Source: Streptomyces sp. NBC_01750 (GTDB taxonomy: Bacteria > Actinomycetota > Actinomycetes > Streptomycetales > Streptomycetaceae). Taken from it: a stretch of DNA of 64,000 bases. The position numbers were made by a program, and so were the translations under genes. The notes beneath the pieces were generated by a model. The model was given only the letters and a program-made list of their open reading frames with translations, was not told the DNA's origin and did no database searches. Positions within the stretch are counted from its first letter, which is position 1. Each line of letters begins with the position of its first letter. Location: the NCBI RefSeq assembly GCF_035918095.1, contig NZ_CP109137.1:5024001-5088000 (forward strand), in the 5' to 3' direction. Of this stretch, positions 1-7,913 are shown piece after piece.

Positions 1-189
1 TCTGTGTGGGTCCGGGCTCTCTCCACCAGGCGGAGCAGTCAGCCGGATTGGCGGTGGCCGGTGGTGGCAGCACCAGAGCCCGTCTGGTGCTGGCCCTTCG
101 GGGCGAGGATCATCCGTAAATCAGGGCCGCAAGGTGGCGGCACCGAGGTTGGTGAGGGGCTCGGTTCGACCGGGCCGGGGGAGGCGGGC

Positions 190-876
190 ATGACCAGCGA
201 GAGAGACCTCGACTTCGGGGCCCTTCTGAAGTTCGATCAGGAGAGGGGACTCGAGGGCTGTCGGCACGACGCGGGTGCGGCCGGCCGCCGAGGGGACGCG
301 AGGGACCAGGCTCAGTACCTCCAGGAGGCCGCCCAGCTGGAGATGCTGCCCAGGCTCTGGGAGTTCGGGGTCCAGCTCACCGAGGACGAATACAAGTCCG
401 CGGTGCGATTGCGGTCGTGGATGACCCATGAGCAGGCAATAGCCAGGCACAGGGCTTTGTGCCGTTACCCGTCGCCGGCGAACTGGAGCCCGGACCCCGA
501 CATCAGGTACTTCTGGTCCCAGGATGGCCACCTGTTGTACGTCACGACGGCACGTGATGACGGCCGGTTCGTCGCCAACCGCGGGTTCCTGACACCTGAA
601 TGGGCCGAACACCTTCGCCGGGACATGCCTCAGCACGCGCACCTCGTGACCTTGTACGAGAAGAACCAGGCGGCTGGGCGCGGTCATGAGGGGGTCTGGC
701 CCCCTCTCGGTACGCCACTCGAGGGTGTCTCCGTACCGGAGCCGCTGAGTCTGTGGCGAGAGCGCATAGAGGGTGAACTGCGGCGCAGGGCCACAGAGCA
801 GGCCCAGGCCCATGACGCCGACACTCACAACAGCCAAGACCAGCAGCTACCCGATGCGGATCCAGCCGGCTATTGA
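190..876 (+). CDS. hypothetical protein of the accessory island
   Basis: I do not recognise this 228-residue protein. The reading frame is open further upstream, but the ATG at 190 is preceded by a GGGGGAGG ribosome binding site, so I start there. The protein is charged, has no signal peptide or membrane segment, and ends in a Gln/Asp-rich tail. The middle (about residues 90-170) is rich in Trp and Tyr, as in a small folded domain. A long antisense frame exists on the other strand, but its composition is that of a shadow. Its position in a region of broken genes and integration remnants suggests mobile-element cargo. Confidence 0.5.
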   Translation: MTSERDLDFGALLKFDQERGLEGCRHDAGAAGRRGDARDQAQYLQEAAQLEMLPRLWEFGVQLTEDEYKSAVRLRSWMTHEQAIARHRALCRYPSPANWSPDPDIRYFWSQDGHLLYVTTARDDGRFVANRGFLTPEWAEHLRRDMPQHAHLVTLYEKNQAAGRGHEGVWPPLGTPLEGVSVPEPLSLWRERIEGELRRRATEQAQAHDADTHNSQDQQLPDADPAGY

Positions 877-1106
877 GGGCAGACGGACGCCGGGTGGCCA
901 GGTCGTCGGCCGTGCTCCTCGTCGCGGTCCCGGAGGCGTGCCACCCTCAGCCGGTTCCCAGTCCGCTAACCGGTTCGAACGACCCAGACAGCAACGCTGG
1001 CGTGGAGATCCACGGGGAATCCTCATCCCTCAACACGGGACGCCACGTTGCGAGAATCGTGTTTGCGCAGGCCAGCGCATTCCGTCGGTTGCCCGAACTG
1101 ACGGCG

Positions 1107-1684
1107 TCAGGAACCGACCAGGGCGCCGATCAGCTTGTGGGCCGCCGCCTTGGTCAGCCGCTTCGCGGCCGTGGTGGTCTTCTCCCTGTGAGTACGCGGC
1201 TTGATGTCGGTGCCCTTGACCGCCTTGACGAACTCGGCGTCGAACCGCTCCTTGCCCATCGTCTCCGCGAGCTGGTGAGGTACTTCAGCTGAGCGGGCGT
1301 GATCGGCTCCTTCTTCGCCGCGGCCTTCCGCTTCGCGCTCTCCTCACGAATCCGCCCGTAGTACTCGTCGTTGGCCGCCTTGCGCTTCGCCTCCGATTCC
1401 GGACTGCGGCAGGTGATGTGCACGCCCTCGTGCCAGGTCTGGGTGCCGGGCTTGCCGGTGACCGCCTCCCACAGCGCGTTGGCCGTCAGCCCGGGGCCCA
1501 CCAGGCCGTAGTAGCCGGTCTTGCCCCGGGGGATCACGGTGAAGCCCGCGGGCACGGCGTGGACGGTGAGCCAGTCCTGCCCGCACCCGCAGTGGGTCGC
1601 GTGGTAGCGGCCCCACTTGCTCTCCAGCGGCTCGTACACGAGACGGTCGCCGTAGTACTTCCTATCCGTCGTGAATCCCGACAC
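1107..1684 (-). pseudogene. hypothetical protein gene broken by a frameshift
   Basis: The frame from the ATG at 1684 encodes a basic protein starting MSGFTTDRKYYGDRL, with a Cys-Gly-Cys motif near residue 33 and a Lys/Ala/Glu-rich helical stretch. Around 1270-1273 the sensible C-terminus moves into another frame. The original frame becomes Ser/Arg-rich noise, while the shifted one continues LAETMGKERFDAEFVKAV and ends in a Lys/Ala helix with stop at 1107-1109. Restoring one C in the run there rejoins the halves into about 190 residues. Function unknown. It is either a real lesion or a one-base sequence error. Confidence 0.55.
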
Positions 1685-1867
1685 CGCCGCAGTTTCCCAC
1701 CGCGCCCGGTCCCGGAACAGTGGCCGTCACCCCTGCGGAGTGGATGGGAACATCGGAACGAAAACCGGCGCTACAGGCAGCCGTCACGGCTGTCGGTACA
1801 GCGGTCATCGGTGAGATTGACCTTGGGGAGGCCACAGATCACCCCGGTCGGCGCCGGCGCCTTGGCG

Positions 1868-2257
1868 CTATCGGGCGAGGAGGGCACTTACGGTCTTGCC
1901 GCCGGACGGCCGACGGGTCACCGCGGTGGCGCGGGCGAGGCGGTTGACCATGGGCCAGCCGAAGCCTCCGGTGCCGTCGTTCAGGTCGGGGGTGCGCATG
2001 CGCGGCGCCTGCGGGCTGCGGTCATGCACGGCCACCTCGATTCTGTCCGGGTGCGCGGTCAGGTCCAGGGTGCAGGTGCCGCCGCCATGGCGCAGGGCGT
2101 TGGTGACGAGCTCCGAGACGACCAGGACCACGGTGTCGGCAGCCTCGGCTGCGATCGGATGTACGAGACCTTCGAGGAAGTCCCGGGCGCTCTCGCGTGC
2201 GCCGGCGACGGATGTCGCGGAGCGGACGGTTGCGACGTTGACGCTCATCGTGTCCAT
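1868..2257 (-). CDS. anti-sigma-factor-type ATP-binding protein (HATPase_c)
   Basis: This 129-residue protein is a stand-alone GHKL ATPase domain of the RsbW/SpoIIAB type that is widespread in Streptomyces. The N box is visible as VSELVTNALRHGGG (about residues 47-60). A D-x-G-like box and the glycine-rich lid follow as DGTGGFGWPMVN (about 94-105). There are no transmembrane or receiver domains. Family members bind ATP and act as serine kinases or anti-sigma factors, but the partner cannot be inferred here, since no sigma factor or anti-anti-sigma gene is adjacent. A second start at 2248 is possible. Confidence 0.85.
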   Translation of the reverse strand: MDTMSVNVATVRSATSVAGARESARDFLEGLVHPIAAEAADTVVLVVSELVTNALRHGGGTCTLDLTAHPDRIEVAVHDRSPQAPRMRTPDLNDGTGGFGWPMVNRLARATAVTRRPSGGKTVSALLAR

Positions 2258-2508
2258 CAGGTCACCCTGGTCTCTGTCGTCAATGCCCGGTCCTGTCTGC
2301 CCGGGCTTGTGCCCCGGCCTGCGGCCCGTTAACCCGTCGGCAGTGACGGCCTTGCGCCTGCCCTCGTCGCTGTTTGAGGTCGATTACCTCACCGTCGAAC
2401 ACGCGGAAATCTATGTCGGCCGGAGTAGACATTGGGTTGTGGTGTGGTTATGGTTTCTCTCGTAGCCCAGAGAGACAGCAGGGCCTGGCAGAGACGAACT
2501 GCCGGGCA

Positions 2509-2889
2509 GCAGTACCCGCAGTTGTAGTTCGCAGGACGGTGCGGTGGTGGAGTTCCGAAGCCAGGGTTGTTGCAGGACGGCGACGGGACTGACGACCGGA
2601 CCGGGTGGCCCGCAGTGATCAGGGGCCGCCGTGAGCAGTACCGCAGTTCACGCAGTAGCAGTCCAGTAAGTGCAGTTCGCAGTACCCAGCAGTGAAGTCA
2701 GTGAGCAGCACCTCGGTAAAGGCGTCGGCTGCGGGCGCGCGTACCGGGAAGTTCGGCAGTGGGGTTCTAAGCCAGAGCAGACGCAGGACGGGCGACGGGG
2801 CTGGCTGCCGAAGAGTGGCGCTGTCGCAGGCCACTGGGTAGTTCGCATCACCAGCAGTTCGCAGTAGAGCAGTACCAGCAGTACGCAGT
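2509..2889 (+). repeat. dispersed array of 16 GCAGT repeats upstream of the MerR gene
   Basis: The pentamer GCAGT occurs 16 times on the + strand, starting at 2509, 2518, 2612, 2635, 2643, 2652, 2658, 2672, 2679, 2689, 2756, 2854, 2861, 2869, 2878 and 2885. Many copies sit 6-10 bases apart. The 13-mer GCAGTTCGCAGTA is present at both 2672 and 2854. Less than one copy would be expected by chance. No convincing coding frame runs through the array. It lies in the same orientation as, and upstream of, the regulator that starts at 3175, so it may act in DNA or in its leader RNA. Confidence 0.75.
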
Positions 2890-3117
2890 CCCCCGCTTGG
2901 TAAGTAGTTGATCACCGAGGGAAGAACGGAGGAGCCCCGCGCCATCAGGATCGCCCGGGCGGAAGTCTTGAGCCCGGGTACCGCAGGACATCGATAGTGA
3001 GGTGGTCTTCGGTCAAGCAACCGCGATCCCCGCATTCCCCGCCCTCTCCCGGGTGGACGTGCGGACACAGAAGGCCGGCGCAGTACCAGGGCCGGCAGAT
3101 GGTGTAGCAGTTCCTTC

Positions 3118-3149
3118 GGGGCCCTGGTGCCATACGGCACCAGGGCCCC
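3118..3149 (+). promoter_or_regulatory. perfect 14-bp hairpin just before the MerR start
   Basis: GGGGCCCTGGTGCC pairs perfectly with the downstream arm across the loop ATAC (3132-3135). The stem ends 25 bases before the start codon at 3175 and leaves the ribosome binding site AGAGAGG free. No T-run follows. Besides a terminator for upstream transcription it could be a leader attenuator or a dyad operator for the MerR product. Confidence 0.7.
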
Positions 3150-3174
3150 TCCACGCGTTCCACAGAGAGGTGCA

Positions 3175-3513
3175 ATGACAGCAGACGACTCGTTCGGCCG
3201 TCTCGATGACGACGACTACCCCGCCTACACGATGGGCCGGGCTGCCGAGATGCTCGGCACCACCCAGGGCTTCCTCCGCGCCGTCGGAGAAGCCCGCCTG
3301 ATCACCCCGCTGCGCTCCGAGGGCGGGCACCGCCGCTACTCCCGCTACCAGCTGCGCATCGCCGCCCGCGCCCGTGAACTCGTCGACCAGGGCACCCCCA
3401 TCGAGGCCGCCTGCCGCATCGTCATCCTCGAAGACCAGCTCGAAGAAGCACAGCGCATCAACGCCGAATACCGCCGCGCCGCCGAATCAGCGAACCCAAC
3501 GGCCGCGGCCTGA
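3175..3513 (+). CDS. MerR-family transcriptional regulator (short form)
   Basis: This 112-residue DNA-binding protein has an acidic N-terminus. A MerR winged helix follows at about residues 17-75, containing YTMGRAAEMLGTT as the recognition module and SEGGHRRYSRYQL as the wing. A coiled dimerisation helix (about 80-105) completes it. There is no C-terminal effector domain, so it resembles BldC-like or excisionase-like short MerR proteins. The ATG at 3175 is preceded by AGAGAGG at good spacing. Upstream lie a perfect hairpin and the GCAGT array, an unusually elaborate leader for a small regulator. Integrase remnants follow, so a role in element control is possible but unproven. Confidence 0.85.
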   Translation: MTADDSFGRLDDDDYPAYTMGRAAEMLGTTQGFLRAVGEARLITPLRSEGGHRRYSRYQLRIAARARELVDQGTPIEAACRIVILEDQLEEAQRINAEYRRAAESANPTAAA

Positions 3514-3646
3514 GACGGCGGAGACCTGCAACTTCCCCAGGAGCTTCGCGGCTGCCGCCCACGCATGCTGCCCGGGACGCAAAGCGTTCCGGGCAACTTC
3601 GTCTTCTATGGCCCCGGGGCCGAGAGCGACCTACGCACGGAGAGTC

Positions 3647-3674
3647 ACTCTCATAAATGTTCATCTGTGAGAGT
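3647..3674. repeat. AT-rich inverted repeat upstream of an integrase remnant
   Basis: ACTCTCA (3647-3653) and TGAGAGT (3668-3674) form an inverted repeat around a 14-base A/T-rich centre, which stands out in this high-GC sequence. It lies about 100 bases before the integrase fragment. A recombination site or transposon end is conceivable, but nothing else supports it. Confidence 0.3.
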
Positions 3675-3775
3675 TCTGCGAGAAGCCCCGGAGTGATCAC
3701 GTTTTCGCAGGTCGCCATTCCCAAAAGTCCTCTCGAAACCCACACGTTGTGCGATGGCGGATGGGCGGGGATGGT

Positions 3776-4090
3776 CTCGTTCCAGGGTCTGCTCGGCTGC
3801 ACCTGATTGACGGTCTGCCGTTGCTGCGGCCGAACGAGCAGGTCTTCGAGGCGATGATCAAGGGCTGGCGCACCAGCAGCTCGCCCGAAATCCCTCGTTG
3901 GGGTACGTCGATGACCAGGAACGCACGGTCCGGGCCTTCACCCGGCATGCCGATGCGATGCCGTGGCAGTGGACGCCGCAGCACGTCGACGAATGGTCGG
4001 CCGATCTGCGGGCCGTGCACGGCTGCGTCCGCTCCACCCTGCGCAACTACCAAGGCTCCGTGCGGCAGTTCTGTCCGATACGGAAAGGCC
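3776..4090 (+). pseudogene. N-terminal fragment of a tyrosine integrase
   Basis: Two overlapping frames together give the core-binding (SAM-like) domain of a phage-type integrase. The first frame contains LRPNEQVFEAMIKGWRT and the second QERTVRAFTRHAD, MPWQWTPQHVDEW and RSTLRNYQGSVRQFC. The join needs one extra C near 3873-3880. Similarity stops after the RQFC segment, where the family would continue into the catalytic domain. No catalytic Arg, His or Tyr boxes follow, so the gene cannot encode a working recombinase. It lies on the opposite strand from the integrase tails at 4529 and 6302 and is therefore a separate remnant. Confidence 0.7.
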
Positions 4091-4439
4091 AAGAAGGGCT
4101 CACCGCCCAAACCCTCATGCCTGTCGCGCTATGCTTTCGTCGCGCGGCTGGCCTGCGATAACGGTCATGGACTCCGCCCCGGGTGAAGGGGGCAGAACGT
4201 CCTTCTCATCCCAATGCTGGTGCGAAGCTCCCCGGTTCGGCTCCCTACTTCCACCAGCGACACTGCCGTTCGGCACGCTCTGAGGCAGCAGCACGGGAAC
4301 GGATGGGAACCTCATGGGAACGGAAGGATCACGCACGATGTAGCAAGACCGGGTAGGATCTACAACCGGCAGCCGCTCTGACCTGCCGCTTTCCCCAGAT
4401 CCGAGCAAAGTTGATCAAGAGCGGGATGATCACGTGCTG

Positions 4440-4493
4440 ACTCGTAATGCGTAGGTCTCGGGTTCGAATCCCGAAGGCGGCTCCGTGAAAGCC
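4440..4493 (+). repeat. att-like direct repeat copy A: 3' half of tRNA-Thr(CGT)
   Basis: The sequence reads from the anticodon loop (CTCGTAA, anticodon CGT) through variable loop and T-arm (CGGGTTCGAATCCCG) to the acceptor strand AGGCGGC and discriminator. No 5' half precedes it, so it is not a functional tRNA. It is identical over 54 bases to 6213-6266. Similarity continues with four mismatches to about 4541 and 6314. This is what an attachment site of an element integrating into the 3' end of a tRNA gene looks like. Confidence 0.85.
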
Positions 4494-4528
4494 CCAGGAC
4501 TCACTCGCCGTGGCCTGGGACTTTTGCC

Positions 4529-5200
4529 TTATCGGATGCGTCGGCGTCGCCGCGCGCGTGCCGCTTGGCTGTCCATGGTCTCAATTGTGGTCTCAATTGC
4601 AGGTTCAGCGCGGGGCATGAAGTGGTCTCCCATGCGGCGCATGGCGTCCTTGGAGAGGTGAGATCTTCCCTAGACGTACCGGCGGGTCTGACTGATCTGG
4701 GTGTGGCGAAGGATCTCCATGATGGTCGGCATGTCCACGCCCAATTCGTTCAGGATCGTGCCCGCGGTGTGCCTGCTCCCGTCGTACAGGCGGCGGTCGC
4801 TGATACCAGCCTCTTCGAGCAGCTCCTTGAATTCCTCCCAGTCGGCCCGGGTGTCCAGCGGCCGGCCGTCCGGCCGCGTGAACACCGCGTCGTGCTCCTG
4901 CCACTCCTCTCCTGCGGCGGCGCGCATGGCGTCCTGTTGCACCTTGTGGTTGCGCAGGTAGGGGATGAACGGCGGCGGGATGGGCACGGGGTTCTGGCTC
5001 TTCTTCGTCTTGGGGCGGGTGAAGGCGAGACCACCGCCCTTGCGCTCCGGGCACGTGCTGGCGTGCTTCACGCAGCCCTTCGTGCACGGCTTGGGGCAGC
5101 CGCGCTTGTAGCCCTTGTGTGTCGTGCAGTCCTTCGGGCACGGCTCGAAGCGGTGGAGGCGGGACCCGCCAGTAGGTTTCCAACAGGGCCTGGTTACAGT
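4529..5200 (-). pseudogene. C-terminal remnant of a tyrosine integrase with a nonsense codon
   Basis: Read leftwards, the frame gives the Cys-rich insert (CPKDC, KGYKRGCPKPC), then TRPDGRPLDTRADWEEF and the catalytic half: SRHTAGTILNELG, ILRHTQISQTRRYV. The catalytic Tyr is in RRY. Two codons later an in-frame TAG (4670-4672) sits where family members carry Lys. The frame then resumes with GRSHLSKDAMRRMGDHFMP and ends in an Arg-rich tail at TAA (4529-4531). Everything upstream of about 5200 is lost. The stop lies about 36 bases from att copy A, the usual place of an integrase gene in actinomycete integrative elements. This one is inactive. Confidence 0.8.
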
Positions 5201-5288
5201 TGTCTTGACTAACCGCCAGCGATGTTCGAAGCCGGCGGGAGAACGTGCGTGCGGCGGCATGCCGTCGCACGCGGGAACGAGGGAAAGC

Positions 5289-5780
5289 ATGGGTTCGATA
5301 CACAAGCGCGTCGGCGCGGTCCTCAGTACGGCCGCCCTGTTCGTCGGCGTGGCGCTCACGGCCGGGGCTGCAACCGCCAGCGCCGACGAGACGGGCGACC
5401 TCGCGCCCGACATCGATGTCTCTGTGTCCACGACCGGGGTCTCGGGCCTCACCGCGATGTCGGCGGACGGGTCGTTCACGATCCACATCACCAGCCCCAG
5501 GGACGGCCACGAGATGGGCTTCGCCCGGTGGAACGCCGACCCGCAGCCCGCGCCCGACATCCCGGGCGACTCCCTCGTCGCCAAGGACATCAGCCCCGAC
5601 GGCTGGGCGGTCGAGGCCGAGCTGAGCACCGGCCGCATCGCCTCCACGCGCGGCCACAAGGCGATCTACATCGCGGTCGCTTCCGGCAACCTGCCCGAGG
5701 GGCACCCGTACAAGCTGCGTGGGTGCATCGTGAAGGGCAGCGAGCGCAAGTGCACCTCCTGGGCCCCGGTCCACGCCTGA
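5289..5780 (+). CDS. secreted hypothetical protein
   Basis: This 163-residue protein has a clear Sec signal peptide: a basic start (MGSIHKR), a hydrophobic core and cleavage expected after ASA near residue 33. The mature part is about 130 residues, acidic, with two Cys near the C-terminus (GCIVKGSERKC) that could form a disulfide. I recognise no family. It is the only intact gene between att copies A and B, so it may be surviving cargo of the dead element. GGGAAAGC just before the ATG at 5289 is a plausible ribosome binding site. The 430 bases after it hold no gene, only a short integrase-tail-like motif at 6076-6095. Confidence 0.65.
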   Translation: MGSIHKRVGAVLSTAALFVGVALTAGAATASADETGDLAPDIDVSVSTTGVSGLTAMSADGSFTIHITSPRDGHEMGFARWNADPQPAPDIPGDSLVAKDISPDGWAVEAELSTGRIASTRGHKAIYIAVASGNLPEGHPYKLRGCIVKGSERKCTSWAPVHA

Positions 5781-6212
5781 TCCGCTGAAGGGCCGGGCCG
5801 CTCAGCGGCTCGGCCGACGCGCGGGTCTCGGGCAGGGGGCGCGGCTGTTCGAGCTCGGCCTGCTGGGGCGGGCGTGTCAGCACGCGAAGCCGGATTTGCC
5901 CGTGCCGATACCGGGAAGGGCCGGGCCCGCCTGGTTCCGTCCGGGGGACAAGGTAGAACCACATCAGGTCTCGATCTTGCCCTGGCCCTTTTCGAGACTG
6001 AAGCTCTGACCAGCAAAGGTGGCTCGGGGGTCTGGCCTCGCCGCTGGTCGGGCCTTATTCGGGACGAAGAGGTCGTGGTCTCAACTGTGGTCTCATTTGC
6101 CGCAGATTCCGGCGTGGTCCGCTGGCGTTTGTCGAGGTCCGGTGTGCCCTCTGACCAGGCACGCGAGCCCCACGACGGACGCCTGTGGACGCCCCCGGAT
6201 CAAGATCGGACA

Positions 6213-6266
6213 ACTCGTAATGCGTAGGTCTCGGGTTCGAATCCCGAAGGCGGCTCCGTGAAAGCC
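6213..6266 (+). repeat. att-like direct repeat copy B: 3' half of tRNA-Thr(CGT)
   Basis: This is the second copy of the tRNA-Thr(CGT) 3' half, identical to 4440-4493. It again lacks the 5' half of the tRNA and again is followed at the same distance by the stop codon of an integrase tail on the minus strand. The interval between the copies is 1,773 bases. Together they mark successive insertions of related elements at one tRNA target. The intact tRNA gene must lie outside the window, probably to the left. Confidence 0.85.
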
Positions 6267-6301
6267 TCAGGACTCACTCGCCGTGACCTGGGGCTTTTGC
6301 G

Positions 6302-6432
6302 TTATCGGATGCGCCTACGGCGACGTCCGCGAGCGTTCTTGGTGCTCGCAGTCTCAGTCCTGGTCCCAGTCTGTGGCCAGAGAGCGTTCCCCATCCGGCG
6401 CACGGCCTCCTGTGTGAGGGGCGTCGTGGCGT
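6302..6432 (-). pseudogene. C-terminal tail of a second tyrosine integrase
   Basis: From about 6432 leftwards the frame reads VHATTPLTQEAVRRMGNALW, then a Thr-rich stretch and an Arg-rich tail ending RRRRRIR with TAA at 6302-6304. The last residues and their distance to the att repeat match the integrase remnant at 4529, while the preceding sequence differs, so this is a related but distinct integrase. Only about 42 residues remain. The catalytic Tyr segment is not recognisable upstream. Confidence 0.65.
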
Positions 6433-7246
6433 GCACGCACCCCGGCCATGGGGACCAGCGTTACAGCCGTTGGCGCTAAGGACTTGATCATGGACTTGGC
6501 GCAGGAACATTCGTGTCAGATCGTGCGCCAAGCCTTCGTCGACCGTCTCTCTGGGGGCCTGTGGGCCATGGTCTACCGCTATGAGCACACGCCGCCGGGC
6601 CTCTATGCACCCACGCGTACGCGCGCGAAGAAGGGTCCAGGCCCGGACGAGTCCCGGGTGCGGATGTACGCCAGCGGAGCCTTCCGCCGGCCGAGACCGC
6701 TTACGCCTACGGCGACCACCCCGAGTGGGCCGCGCCCCGGATGGCCGCGCGCCTGAAGGCCGCGCGAGCTGGATCGGCTCCTCAGTCGGGGTGTCGAGCA
6801 GGTTCCGTACGCCGTCAGTGATGTCGGCCAGGACCTCGATATAGATGCGGCACCCGGCGCCGCGCACCGTCGGCCCGTACAACGACGAGATGCTGCAGCT
6901 GCTCGCCGAGTCCGACGTTGGCGATGTGATGTACGGGGCGGTGATCTGGTGCTCGCGGGCGAGCAGGTCCCCGACCCGCGCACCGCGCCGCTGTACGGCG
7001 GGATGACGCTGGAGCCGGCACCGGAAGTGGCTCGACGCGCACCAGGCTTTGCTCTCCCGCGAGCTGCCCAGGCTCAAGTGACGGCGGCTGGGCTGCTGGT
7101 GCGGCACCTTCACCGCGATGCCGATGACCGTGCACGCGTCCCCGCACCCCACCGTCGTGTCAGCCCTGGCCACCGCCCGCCCGGGCGTCGCGGGCCACGA
7201 CGAACTCCCGACGGAACTGTGACCGCCCGCTACTGAGGTTTGCCGC
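6433..7246. other. no convincing gene; degenerate accessory DNA
   Basis: About 800 bases with open frames on both strands, none of which has a ribosome binding site plus a protein-like composition throughout. A short run around 6880-6950 (PYNDEMLQLLAESDVGDV) looks protein-like but is bounded by unrelated sequence. I read this stretch as decayed element DNA. Confidence 0.5.
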
Positions 7247-7288
7247 GCAAACCAGTTGACCAGACGCCGCCTCGAACGTATGGTTTGC
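7247..7288 (+). promoter_or_regulatory. promoter with overlapping inverted repeat for the membrane protein/HTH pair
   Basis: A good -35 box TTGACC (7256-7261) and -10 box TATGGT (7279-7284) are separated by 17 bases. An inverted repeat, GCAAACCA (7247-7254) and TGGTTTGC (7281-7288), brackets exactly this promoter. A third related half-site, CTAGTTTG, follows near 7297-7304. The layout suits autorepression by the winged-helix protein encoded at 7900. Confidence 0.6.
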
Positions 7289-7316
7289 AACACAGACTAG
7301 TTTGGGAGGGGCGGCA

Positions 7317-7913
7317 ATGGAGCGCAGGAGTCTGGAGTCAGCGGCGGCGATCTACTACTACCTGAGAGGCCTTCTCTCGATCCCGGTAGGCGCCATGATC
7401 ATCTTCGCGGGGCTCGGCAACCTGGCCTGGGGCCCGCTGCGCCACGCCTGGGTCTTCATGGGCTGCCTGCTGGTGGCAGCGGCGGCGTATCTGCTCATCA
7501 CCCGCTACTACAACGAGAACTACGGGCGGGTCGCCCTGCCCACAAGGGCCCAGACCAAGGGCGCCGTCGCCACCGTCGTCAGCGCGGTGGTGGTCGCCGG
7601 AGGCGTGCAGGCGGACTGGTCCCTCGATCTGCCGCTCAGCCTCACCGCGGCCTCGTTCGCCCTGATCATGGTGGTCTACTACGCCGTCGGCGTAGGGCTG
7701 AGGGCGCACCACACGATCATCTGCGGCGCTCTCCTGGCAGCCGGCCTCGTACCCGTCTGGGGTGGTGCGGGAGCGGACAGCAAGGTCAATCTGGGCCTGA
7801 TCCTGACGGGGGCGGCCACCATCGCGACGGGGATCTTCGACCATCGCGCCCTCAATCGCGCCTTCGGGCCCTCCGAGGAGCTGACCGCCGGGAACAGCAA
7901 TGCCGGGGTCTGA
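7317..7913 (+). CDS. multi-pass membrane protein
   Basis: This 198-residue protein has about five or six hydrophobic segments (roughly residues 15-35, 42-62, 83-102, 108-130, 136-152 and 157-175) and a short soluble C-terminus. I choose the ATG at 7317, with GGGAGGGG seven bases upstream, over an in-frame TTG at 7302 that overlaps this site. The gene overlaps the next one, a winged-helix regulator, by 14 bases. Such pairs of an integral membrane protein and a MarR/ArsR-like regulator are common in Streptomyces. I recognise no transport or catalytic signature. Confidence 0.8.
   Translation: MERRSLESAAAIYYYLRGLLSIPVGAMIIFAGLGNLAWGPLRHAWVFMGCLLVAAAAYLLITRYYNENYGRVALPTRAQTKGAVATVVSAVVVAGGVQADWSLDLPLSLTAASFALIMVVYYAVGVGLRAHHTIICGALLAAGLVPVWGGAGADSKVNLGLILTGAATIATGIFDHRALNRAFGPSEELTAGNSNAGV

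Noticed and set aside
2619..3140. 173-codon minus-strand frame through the GCAGT array
   Set aside because: It has no ribosome binding site, and its translation is dominated by repeat-derived Ala/Thr/Cys-rich sequence. The repeats explain the open frame.
4605..5774. Long minus-strand frame overlapping the integrase remnant
   Set aside because: Its Gly/Arg/His-rich translation is a shadow. The integrase residues lie in a neighbouring frame.
4440..6266. Complete tRNA-Thr genes at 4440 or 6213
   Set aside because: Only the anticodon loop to 3' end is present. The sequence upstream of each does not form an acceptor 5' strand or D-arm.
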